NCBI GenBank assembly: GCA_902790465.1
Contig: CADASF010000006.1
Coordinates: 31,469 to 95,468, forward strand
DNA length: 64,000 nt
Reading direction: 5' to 3'
Source of the DNA: an uncultured bacterium
GTDB taxonomy: Bacteria; Vulcanimicrobiota; CADAWZ01
Numbering within the stretch: the stretch's first letter is position 1; each line of letters starts with the position of its first letter. Positions 34,457 through 41,767 of the stretch are shown here, piece after piece. A program made the translations under genes and the position numbers. Under the pieces are notes generated by a model. The model ran no database searches and was not told where the DNA came from. It worked only from the letters and a program-made list of their open reading frames with translations.

Positions 34457-35443
34457 ATGAAAATAACAGCTCCTGTCAGGATTGATTTAGCTGGTGGAAC
34501 ACTTGATATTCATCCACTATATATATTTGAAGATGGTTCTTCTGTTGTAAATATTGCAATAGCCCCTGGAACTGAAGTGAATATTGAAAAAAGAGATGAT
34601 AAAAAAATTTTTCTTAGATCAGATGATTTAGGAATTGAAGAAGAATATTCTAATTATTCTGAAATTGATGTTGATTCAAAACTTGGTCTTTTGGGAAGTG
34701 CTGTAAAATTTTTTGAACTTGATTATGGCTTGAATATATCAACATTTAGTAATGTTCCAAAAGGTTCTGGTCTTGCTGCTTCATCTTCTATGCTTGTTGC
34801 TTTGATGTATGGGCTTATGAAATTAAAAGGAATTGAAGTTGATTCAAATACTTTTATTGACTGGTGTGCAAATATTGAAGCAAGACTTCTTGGAATTCCA
34901 ACAGGTAAACAAGATTATTATGCTGCATATTTTGGTGGATTAAATAATATCAATTTCAATTCTCGTGGAATTGTAAATGAAAATTATAAAGTGTCTGATT
35001 TTAAAATAGAAGATTATATAATATTGTCTTTTACTGGAATTTCTCATTTTTCAGGAACAAATAATTGGGCTATGATGAAAAGATATATAGATGATGCTGA
35101 AAATTCGAGAAAATCAATGCATAAAATAAAAGAGACAGCTATAAAAATGCACAAGGCAGTTCTATCAAAAGATATAAATGAGATTGCAAAAGTATTAAAT
35201 GAGGAATGGGAAAATAGAAAAAAGTTGGCTGATGGCGTTTCAAATGAAAAGATAGATAAGATCGTTGAAAATGCCAAGAAATCAGGTGCATTGGCATCAA
35301 AAATATGTGGTGCAGGCGGTGGAGGTTGCCTTATAACTCTTTGTAATCCTAAAGATAGAGAAAATGTAATAATAGCATTAAAAGAAGCTGGGGCTGAAAT
35401 ATTGGATTTTAAGTTGGCAAATTGCGGAGTAAAAATTTTTTAA
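34457..35443 (+). CDS. GHMP-family sugar kinase
   Basis: 328 residues with the GHMP fold: substrate motif APVRIDLAGGTLDIHPLY at the N-terminus, ATP-binding P-loop PKGSGLAASSSMLVAL (about 106-121), and motif 3 ICGAGGGGCLITL near the C-terminus. The N-terminal RIDLAGGTxD pattern is typical of D-glycero-D-manno-heptose 7-phosphate kinase, fucokinase-like and galactokinase-like members, so the substrate is probably a sugar or sugar phosphate. No heptose or nucleotide-sugar genes are adjacent to narrow it. Monocistronic or paired with the upstream small protein. Confidence 0.8.
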   Translation: MKITAPVRIDLAGGTLDIHPLYIFEDGSSVVNIAIAPGTEVNIEKRDDKKIFLRSDDLGIEEEYSNYSEIDVDSKLGLLGSAVKFFELDYGLNISTFSNVPKGSGLAASSSMLVALMYGLMKLKGIEVDSNTFIDWCANIEARLLGIPTGKQDYYAAYFGGLNNINFNSRGIVNENYKVSDFKIEDYIILSFTGISHFSGTNNWAMMKRYIDDAENSRKSMHKIKETAIKMHKAVLSKDINEIAKVLNEEWENRKKLADGVSNEKIDKIVENAKKSGALASKICGAGGGGCLITLCNPKDRENVIIALKEAGAEILDFKLANCGVKIF

Positions 35444-35472
35444 AAAAAATTTAAAAAATTGTGAAAAAATGC

Positions 35473-35501
35473 TTGATTTATTTTTCATTTAGTGTTATAA
35501 T
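35473..35501 (+). promoter_or_regulatory. Near-consensus sigma70 promoter for a candidate structured RNA
   Basis: TTGATT (35473-35478), 17-bp spacer, TATAAT (35496-35501); expected transcription start near 35508. Confidence 0.8.
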
Positions 35502-35507
35502 ACAAAA

Positions 35508-35689
35508 TTGTGATAGGGTTTTGACAAACCCGTTAGGAATTGGTTACAATTCTTAAAAATCCAAGAACCTCCTTTCTTGTTTTTGGAATGTCAACTCATC
35601 TCTGCCGGTGAATCCCGGCAGCTTTTCATTTTAATCTCTTCTCTTTTTTGCTCCCATAATTTTAATTATTATGGGAGTTTTTTTTTATA
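35508..35689 (+). ncRNA. Candidate structured RNA or leader, unrecognised class
   Basis: From the promoter start to a strong terminator is ~180 nt without an ORF. Successive hairpins can be drawn: GGGTTT-TGAC-AAACCC (about 35516-35531), GGAATTG-GTTA-CAATTCT, CAAGAA...TTCTTG, TGCCGG-TGAATC-CCGGCA (about 35604-35621, GC-rich in a very AT-rich setting), then the terminator CTCCCATAAT...ATTATGGGAG with T10. It does not fit 6S RNA (no long-range closing stem), SRP RNA, or riboswitch classes I know. It could be a free small RNA or a leader regulating the gene at 35707. Confidence 0.6.
35650..35689 (+). terminator. Terminator of the candidate RNA
   Basis: CTCCCATAATTTTAATTATTATGGGAG region (35651-35677) forms a 10-11 bp stem followed by ten T; it ends 18 bp before the ATG at 35707. 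Confidence 0.9.
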
Positions 35690-35706
35690 ACATAATGGAG
35701 GATTTT

Positions 35707-37179
35707 ATGGATTCTAATTTACTTCACTTTATATTATCTGAATTAAATACAATGCTTAGTGGTGGAGTTTTAAGACAGATAAAAGAAGAATCAAGGGGTT
35801 GTTTTTTATTTACAATATATACTGGAAGCGAAAAAACTATTTTAATTAGACTTGAAGAATCTGAATTACCTGTAATTTGCCTACAATATGGAAAAAATCC
35901 ACCTGCTTCTGTTCCTTCTTCTTTTTGTATGCTTTTAAGAAAATATATATTAAATAGAAGAATTGAGGATATTGTCCAATATGAAACTCAAAAAATTGCA
36001 ATAATTAAATTTTCCGATTCTCTATCTTCTGAATTAGTAATAGATTTTACAAAAAAAAGAGGAAACATGATTTTATTGTGTGGTGAAAAAATAAAAGGTT
36101 CTTATTTTCAACTTGCAGAAAATTCAAGAACTAAAGACAATCAATTTGTATTTCCTCCTTCCAAATTTGAAAATCTAAATCTTCCAAATGTTGAAGAATT
36201 ATGTCCTTGCATATTAAATAAAAATGGCAAAAAAGAATATTTTTTAACAGAAGTTGAAAATGCAGAAAAATATTCTTCATTTAATGAAATGTTTTTCAAT
36301 TTTGTTTTTGACAAAAAAGAAGAGACAGATTTGGAGACAAAAAAGAAATCTATAATAAGTTTAATAAAAGCCGATTTAAAGAAAATGTCAAGAAGAAAAG
36401 AAGCAATAAAAGGCGATTTAGAAAAACTTATAAAAAATACTGCTAATTGTGATAAGGGAAATACAATACTTGCAAATATTGGATTGATTCCTCATAAAGC
36501 AGAAATTGTAGAATTACCAAATATATCAAATCCTGATGAGATTTTAAAAATAGAATTAGACCCAAGCAAAAATCCATCTGAAAATGCCCAAGAATATTTT
36601 GAAAAATTTAAAAAATCAAAAAGAGGCATTCCAATTTTAGAAGAGAGATTGCAACAGACAGAAGAACATGAGGAATATTTAAATTCATATATTGATATTA
36701 TATCAGAAACTGATAATTTACAAGAATTGGAGGAGATAGAAGACAATTTAAGACATGGAAAACCAATTTCTAAAAATTCTCATGTTCAGATATCTTCTCC
36801 TCGAAAATATAAATTTATGAATTTTACAATAATTTCTGGAAAAAATCCAGAACAAAATGATGAAGTAAGTCTAAAAATAGCAAGTAAAAATGATATGTGG
36901 TTCCATGCAAGAGGAATGGGGGGAAGTCATGTTATTATCAAATCAGATAAAAATGAAAAACCTCCCAAAGAAGTAATTGTAAGGGCAGCAGAAATAGCAG
37001 CATATCATTCAAAAGGCAAAAATTCTTCAAAAGTTCAAGTAACACAGACTTTTGCAAGACATGTTCAAAAGAAAAAAGGTATGGCTCCAGGGGCTGTTAG
37101 AGTAACAAAGGAAAATTCAATAACAGTAAATCCAACTAATTATGATTTTCTTGAATGGCTAAAAAAGCAAAATGTGTAA
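35707..37179 (+). CDS. RqcH/NFACT-family ribosome quality-control protein without the DR motif
   Basis: The start is ATG 35707 (GGAGG 5 bp upstream); an ATG at 35671 lies in the terminator and is rejected. 490 residues, shorter than B. subtilis RqcH (~570). NFACT-N domain (1-170), coiled-coil middle (about 205-350), and NFACT-R/DUF814 domain (about 375-490: KNDMWFHARGMGGSHVIIK, AAYHSKGKNSSKVQVTQT). RqcH adds alanine tails to nascent chains on 50S subunits. The Asp-Arg pair essential in RqcH/NEMF aligns with Gln95-Lys96 here (NRRIEDIVQYETQKIAIIKF), so tailing may be altered or lost. Family membership is firm; activity is doubtful. Confidence 0.85.
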   Translation: MDSNLLHFILSELNTMLSGGVLRQIKEESRGCFLFTIYTGSEKTILIRLEESELPVICLQYGKNPPASVPSSFCMLLRKYILNRRIEDIVQYETQKIAIIKFSDSLSSELVIDFTKKRGNMILLCGEKIKGSYFQLAENSRTKDNQFVFPPSKFENLNLPNVEELCPCILNKNGKKEYFLTEVENAEKYSSFNEMFFNFVFDKKEETDLETKKKSIISLIKADLKKMSRRKEAIKGDLEKLIKNTANCDKGNTILANIGLIPHKAEIVELPNISNPDEILKIELDPSKNPSENAQEYFEKFKKSKRGIPILEERLQQTEEHEEYLNSYIDIISETDNLQELEEIEDNLRHGKPISKNSHVQISSPRKYKFMNFTIISGKNPEQNDEVSLKIASKNDMWFHARGMGGSHVIIKSDKNEKPPKEVIVRAAEIAAYHSKGKNSSKVQVTQTFARHVQKKKGMAPGAVRVTKENSITVNPTNYDFLEWLKKQNV

Positions 37180-37365
37180 TAATTAGAACATAGATTTACC
37201 ATTATGAATTATGAAAAAATATAGAATAAAAAACAGGTTTTTGGCCATACATATAAAAAAATAAAAATATCAGTTAAAAATAAATCATTAGATTTTATAG
37301 GGTTGTGAAAAATTTACATTATATTTTTTTGCTACCCATTTTTTATAATGGAAAGGTATTTAAGC

Positions 37366-38388
37366 ATGAAAAAAATTAGTTTTTTTTATTCCCTTTTATT
37401 TGTACTTATATGTACATTTGTTGCAAATGCTGAAGAAATGAAATTTACAGATAGCATGATTTGGATTCAAGTAGGAAATCAAATAAAAGATGTAGATGAT
37501 GAAATGATTGACAAAATAAAAGAATGTGGATTCAAAAAAATTGTTTTACTTCATTCATCTATAGATGACAAGGGATATTTTCCAAAATTAAATAGCATTG
37601 TTAAAAGAGCTCATAAAAAAGATATTTTAGTCTCTGTTGGAACTCTTGTTTTTAAAGACACATTTCAAAAAAGATATTGGACAAAACACCCTGATTTGAG
37701 ACATAGAGGAAAAGATGGCAAAGAAAGTCCTAATAAATATTATCACTATCAGATATGTCCAAACAATCCATTAAATCATGAATATATGGCTGATTTTATG
37801 GTTAGAAAAGCAAGAGAAAGTGGAGCTGATGAAGTACATATCGACTATGAAATTGCACCTTGTTATTGTGATTACTGTTGCAATAAATTTAAAGAGGCTA
37901 CAGGATTAGATGCAAAGGAAATTTCAGAAACAGACCCACGTTGGATGGAATGGAGATCGAAGTCAACAAGAGATTTCTTCAGTCTTCTTGCAAGAAAATG
38001 TAGAACACAAGATAAACCTTTAATGCTCAGTTCTACTGCTCCTGTGATTGGATATGCTGGAGGATTTTCAGCTTATGGAACAGATATGAGATATGAAGAT
38101 TTGACAATATCTGTAGATGAATTTCAGCCAATGATATATATATCTGTTAAAAATCCACCAGAGATGGCTGGAGATAAATACGAAGCTATAAAAATAAGGG
38201 TACTAGGTAGAAAAGTTGTTCCAGGTATAATAATAAATGAAGAGGGAACTATGAATATAAAGACAAGGGAAAGAGTTGAACAGGAAATGCGTTCGCTTTT
38301 TGAAAAAGGAGGAAATACCCTAGCCGTTTTTGAAGTCAGATATATAAATGATGAGTTGAAAGAATTATTCAAAGAAACTTTAAAATAG
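37366..38388 (+). CDS. Exported TIM-barrel glycoside-hydrolase-like protein
   Basis: The start is ATG 37366 with GGAAAGG 9 bp upstream; ATG 37348 is just before that RBS. 340 residues: signal peptide (KKISFFYSLLFVLICTFVANA) and a (beta/alpha)8-type pattern with strand motifs FKKIVLLHSS, ILVSVGT, ADEVHIDYEIAPCYCDYCCNKF, PLMLSSTAP, VDEFQPMIYI and VVPGIIINEEG. The D-x-E...C.C..C...F signature occurs in several putative glycosyl hydrolase families (GHL-type, beta-galactosidase-like). Likely an extracytoplasmic glycosidase; substrate unknown. The downstream S41 protease and PsbP-like genes are also exported. Confidence 0.55.
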   Translation: MKKISFFYSLLFVLICTFVANAEEMKFTDSMIWIQVGNQIKDVDDEMIDKIKECGFKKIVLLHSSIDDKGYFPKLNSIVKRAHKKDILVSVGTLVFKDTFQKRYWTKHPDLRHRGKDGKESPNKYYHYQICPNNPLNHEYMADFMVRKARESGADEVHIDYEIAPCYCDYCCNKFKEATGLDAKEISETDPRWMEWRSKSTRDFFSLLARKCRTQDKPLMLSSTAPVIGYAGGFSAYGTDMRYEDLTISVDEFQPMIYISVKNPPEMAGDKYEAIKIRVLGRKVVPGIIINEEGTMNIKTRERVEQEMRSLFEKGGNTLAVFEVRYINDELKELFKETLK

Positions 38389-38463
38389 TAGCAAAAGTGA
38401 AATTGAAACATTTTACAGAAAAATACCTCACTATATGTAAATAACAAAATTGGAGATAATATT

Positions 38464-39720
38464 GTGAAAAATAAATTTTTCTATAGCTTTATATATTTGT
38501 TTGTTTTTCTTTTATGTGTAAATACAGCACATGCACAACAGCAAAATTATATAATAAAAAGTCTCCTCGATATTGCCTCTACGATAAGAAGTGAATTTTA
38601 TAAACAAGTACCAGAAGAAACATTGTATAACGGAGCATTAAAAGAAATAAAACAAAAATATAATTTAGATGTTCCAGCAGTAAAAGACCAGAGACAATTT
38701 GTTTCTGCTATCTCATCTTTTTTTAAAAAATACCCATCTGATTCTGGAAAAATAGGCGAATTGGCTGTAAAGGGAATGATAAAAAGTCTAAACGATCAAT
38801 ATTCTCTTTTCTTTGATACACAGCAATGGGAATATTTTAAAAAAGTTTCAAGTGGCAGTGAATTCACAGGAATAGGTGTTGAGCTTGCAAAAAAGAACGG
38901 CAATTTTATTATAGTTTCACCTGTCTATGGTAGTTCAGCTCAAAAAGCAGGATTGCGGGCAGGCGATGTAATTGTAGGTGTTGCTGGTAAAAATGTAAAA
39001 GGAATGGACGATTTAGATGTCTTAAATCTTTTTGACGGATATGCTAATACAATTCTTGATTTACAAGTTGTGAGAAATGGGCAAGTAAAAAATTTTAAGG
39101 TAAAAAGAACTCCACTTTCAATGCATGCTCCCAAAGGCTCTATTTTAAAAGCAGGTGATCAAGTTGGTTATGTCAGGATTTTTTATTTTTCAGATAAAAC
39201 AGATTTAGAAGTTAAAAAATATCTTGAAAATATGAAAAATCGTGGAATCAAAAAATTGATAATTGATTTGAGAGACAATCCAGGGGGAGATTTTAAGGCT
39301 TCTGTTAGATTGGCTTCAATGTTTTTAGGAAGACAAACAGTTGTTACAAGAACAAGAAATGGTGGAGTTTCTGAAAAAGTAGTTGGCGATTCTGATAAAA
39401 TTTTTGATTTTAAGACAGTTATTCTTGTAAATAGAGGTTCCGCAAGTGCTTCTGAAGTTTTTTCAGGGGCAATGCAAGATTATAAAATAGCAACTTTAAT
39501 AGGTGAGCAGACTTTTGGAAAAGCATTGATTCAATCTGTTTATGGACTTCAAGGAAATGCAGGTTGTAAAATAACAACAGCAAAATATTATCCACCTTCA
39601 GGGCGTGATATTTTGTACAAAGGATTGACACCTTCTTTTAAAGTCGCAACTCCAGAACCAAGAGAAAAAGTTTCTGATGATGTCTGTATAAATACGGCAT
39701 TGAATTATTTGAAAAAATAG
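38464..39720 (+). CDS. C-terminal processing peptidase (S41 family, PDZ domain)
   Basis: 418 residues from GTG 38464. Signal peptide (YSFIYLFVFLLCVNTAHA), a helical N-terminal part, PDZ domain (about 130-215: GIGVELAKKNGNFIIVSP, AQKAGLRAGDVIVGVAG), and the S41 catalytic core with LIIDLRDNPGGDF, the nucleophile Ser in NRGSASASEVFSGA and the Lys in GEQTFGKALIQ, the usual Ser-Lys dyad. These proteases trim or degrade envelope proteins from their C-termini. 8 bp before the next exported protein gene, with which it forms an operon. Confidence 0.93.
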   Translation: MKNKFFYSFIYLFVFLLCVNTAHAQQQNYIIKSLLDIASTIRSEFYKQVPEETLYNGALKEIKQKYNLDVPAVKDQRQFVSAISSFFKKYPSDSGKIGELAVKGMIKSLNDQYSLFFDTQQWEYFKKVSSGSEFTGIGVELAKKNGNFIIVSPVYGSSAQKAGLRAGDVIVGVAGKNVKGMDDLDVLNLFDGYANTILDLQVVRNGQVKNFKVKRTPLSMHAPKGSILKAGDQVGYVRIFYFSDKTDLEVKKYLENMKNRGIKKLIIDLRDNPGGDFKASVRLASMFLGRQTVVTRTRNGGVSEKVVGDSDKIFDFKTVILVNRGSASASEVFSGAMQDYKIATLIGEQTFGKALIQSVYGLQGNAGCKITTAKYYPPSGRDILYKGLTPSFKVATPEPREKVSDDVCINTALNYLKK

Positions 39721-39728
39721 GGGGATTT

Positions 39729-40214
39729 ATGAAAAAGTATTTATTTAGATTTTTTATTTTCTTGTTTTTGTTTATCTGCTTTGTACCAGTAAATGCTGAT
39801 AATACCAATTTCAAAGAGTATGTAAATGCTCGATATGGCTTTAAGATAACTTTTCCTGATATATTCACTGTTTCAAGAGAATCTCAAAATGGTGATGGTA
39901 TAACACTTTTAAATCCAGAAAAAAAGTTACATTTATTAGCTTGGGGTTCACATAATGTTTTAAATGAAACATTGGATTCATATTATAAAAAAGAGATGAA
40001 TTTTTTCACAAAAGTTGAAAAAAACATGATCGGTAATAATTTTTATATTATTGAAGGAAGCATCCCAACATTTGATGATCTTTACACATCAGAAGCAGGT
40101 AAGGTAACTGAAGACAAAATAATCGTTTATAGATTTTCATATCCCAAAAAAGATAAAGAAAAATTTGCAACAATGGTTTCTATTTTAAATGGAAATATTG
40201 TAAACGGCAAATAA
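39729..40214 (+). CDS. Exported PsbP-like protein
   Basis: 161 residues; GGGGG 4 bp before ATG 39729. Signal peptide (KKYLFRFFIFLFLFICFVPVNA), then a small alpha/beta domain: YGFKITFPDIFTVS, GDGITLLNPEKKLHLLAWG, and a later FYIIEGSIP strand, reminiscent of PsbP/DUF1795-type domains, and of the protein on the opposite strand at 40267. Function unknown; cotranscribed with the S41 peptidase, so it may be its partner or substrate. Confidence 0.5.
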   Translation: MKKYLFRFFIFLFLFICFVPVNADNTNFKEYVNARYGFKITFPDIFTVSRESQNGDGITLLNPEKKLHLLAWGSHNVLNETLDSYYKKEMNFFTKVEKNMIGNNFYIIEGSIPTFDDLYTSEAGKVTEDKIIVYRFSYPKKDKEKFATMVSILNGNIVNGK

Positions 40215-40225
40215 AAATAAATAAA

Positions 40226-40264
40226 AAAAATGGTGGCTCAATATCTGAACCACCATTTTTTTTC
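40226..40264. terminator. Bidirectional terminator between convergent genes
   Basis: AAAATGGTGGTTC-type stem: AATGGTGGCTCA...TGAACCACCATT flanked by A and T runs, between the + gene ending 40214 and the minus gene ending 40267. Confidence 0.9.
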
Positions 40265-40266
40265 AC

Positions 40267-40923
40267 TTAGTCAAAAGTTATTGTATTTATAAGTTTATAA
40301 GCATCTTTTCTTGATTTTTCAAATCTGCTTGGAATACTTGAGATTGTTATTACATAACCACGATTTCCAACTGCTATGTATAATTGTTCTTGTTGTATTG
40401 TTGGACCGTTAGCATTTTGAGTAAATTTTATTACTCTTCCTTCATATCCATCTATTGTAACTTTTCCTTTAGCTAATAATTTGAAATTTGAAATTGAATT
40501 GCTCAATTGTTTTAGACTTAAATCAAAATATTCTTGGCTATTCATTTCTTGTGGAAGAGTTTCACCACATATCAACATATTATCTCTAAAACTATTATCA
40601 TCAGCTAATGGAAGAAAACTCAAAAATAATATTGGATTTTGAGCTGCTTCATCATTTACGATCCAAGATGCTGGAAATTGGAAATTTATTCCAAATATAC
40701 TTTTGGATATCATTCCCTTTTGTACTGCTTTTTTAGATGTGTTAGTTCTCTGTTGTTGAGTATATACTGGTTTATTAGATGATGGTGATGATTTTTGTAT
40801 TTGTTGTCTTCCAGAACCTCCTCCGTCAAGATCGGAAGGCCATTGAGCATAGGCAACTTGTGAAAATGTAAATACAGCACAAATCGACAATACAAAAGCA
40901 AATGTTTTTAAAATTTTATTCAT
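40267..40923 (-). CDS. Exported PsbP-like protein
   Basis: 218 residues. Signal peptide (NKILKTFAFVLSICAVFTFSQVAYA), a Ser/Gln-rich linker (about 30-65), then a PsbP-like domain: SIFGINFQFPASWIVND, MLICGETLP, YFDLSLKQLSNSISNFKLL, KVTIDGYEGRVIKFT, and GYVITISSIPSRFEKSRKDAYKLINTITF at the end. This pattern is widespread in bacterial exported proteins with no assigned role. AGGAGAT precedes ATG 40923. It lies in a minus-strand pair with the FKBP gene, separated by a terminator. Confidence 0.6.
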   Translation of the reverse strand: MNKILKTFAFVLSICAVFTFSQVAYAQWPSDLDGGGSGRQQIQKSSPSSNKPVYTQQQRTNTSKKAVQKGMISKSIFGINFQFPASWIVNDEAAQNPILFLSFLPLADDNSFRDNMLICGETLPQEMNSQEYFDLSLKQLSNSISNFKLLAKGKVTIDGYEGRVIKFTQNANGPTIQQEQLYIAVGNRGYVITISSIPSRFEKSRKDAYKLINTITFD

Positions 40924-40933
40924 AAAATATCTC

Positions 40934-40984
40934 CTAAAAAGCCTATAAAAAATCTTTACACAAAGGTTTTTTATAGGCTTTAAT
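40934..40984 (-). terminator. Terminator of the FKBP gene
   Basis: AAGCCTATAAAAAA...TTTTTTATAGGCTT long stem between 40935 and 40982, functional for the minus-strand gene ending at 41000. Confidence 0.85.
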
Positions 40985-40999
40985 AAAAATTAAATGTAA

Positions 41000-41515
41000 T
41001 TAATCATTGATTCCAAGTAGCTCTACATCAAAAACAAGTGTTGCATTTGGTGGAATTATATATTGACCAGTGCGTCTATCCTGTATGCCTCTTGGTCCAT
41101 ATCCCAATTTTCCAGGGACGATCAATTTTCTTTGACCGCCAATTTTCATTGTTGCAACGCCTTCATCCCAACCAGGTATCACTTGACCTACTCCAAGTCT
41201 GAATTTAAATGGAGTGCCTCTGTCTCTACTTGAATCGAACTTTTTGCCATCTTCAAAAGTTCCTACATAATGAACAGTAACTACATCTCCAACTTTTGGT
41301 GAAGCACCTGTTCCTACTTTTATATCTTCATATTGAAGACCTGTTTGGGTTGTAACCACTTTTTTATTTCCTTTCTTGTTGATTTTATTGCTCTTGTTTG
41401 CCTTTTTGTGTTGCTTTGCAGAAACTAAATTAAAATCGGTATTTGCATAGGCTTGAACTGTAAAAGCCAATAAAACAAAAAGACTTACATAGAGAATATT
41501 AAAAAATTTTTTCAT
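41000..41515 (-). CDS. Exported FKBP-type peptidyl-prolyl isomerase
   Basis: 171 residues: signal peptide ([23 protein letters not shown]), a Lys/Asn-rich linker, and one complete FKBP domain (about 58-171) with [56 protein letters not shown] and [14 protein letters not shown]. Catalyses cis-trans isomerisation of Xaa-Pro bonds of envelope proteins. AAAGGAG is ~7 bp before ATG 41515. A stand-alone minus-strand gene. Confidence 0.93.
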   Translation of the reverse strand: MKKFFNILYVSLFVLLAFTVQAYANTDFNLVSAKQHKKANKSNKINKKGNKKVVTTQTGLQYEDIKVGTGASPKVGDVVTVHYVGTFEDGKKFDSSRDRGTPFKFRLGVGQVIPGWDEGVATMKIGGQRKLIVPGKLGYGPRGIQDRRTGQYIIPPNATLVFDVELLGIND

Positions 41516-41767
41516 GTTCTTACTCCTTTCATTTAAAAAAACATTCTTTTTTTAGTCTTCTTAAACCTCTATTTTAATAAGACGATTTTTTTATAATATT
41601 ATTTCAAATGTTCAAAATTCAAAAAATAACTTTTGGGGCTTGAAATCAATTTTGAAATATTTTTAAAAAATTACAGTTTTGAAACTTTTTTGAGAAGTAT
41701 TTTCAAAGGATTAATAATAGTTTCAAAGAAAATATTTTTTATAATTTTTTTATATGGAAGAGTTCTT

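Noticed and set aside
35508..35689. 6S RNA, SRP RNA or cobalamin riboswitch
   Set aside because: No rod-like long-range pairing with a central bubble, no SRP loop signature and no B12-box match; left as unclassified.
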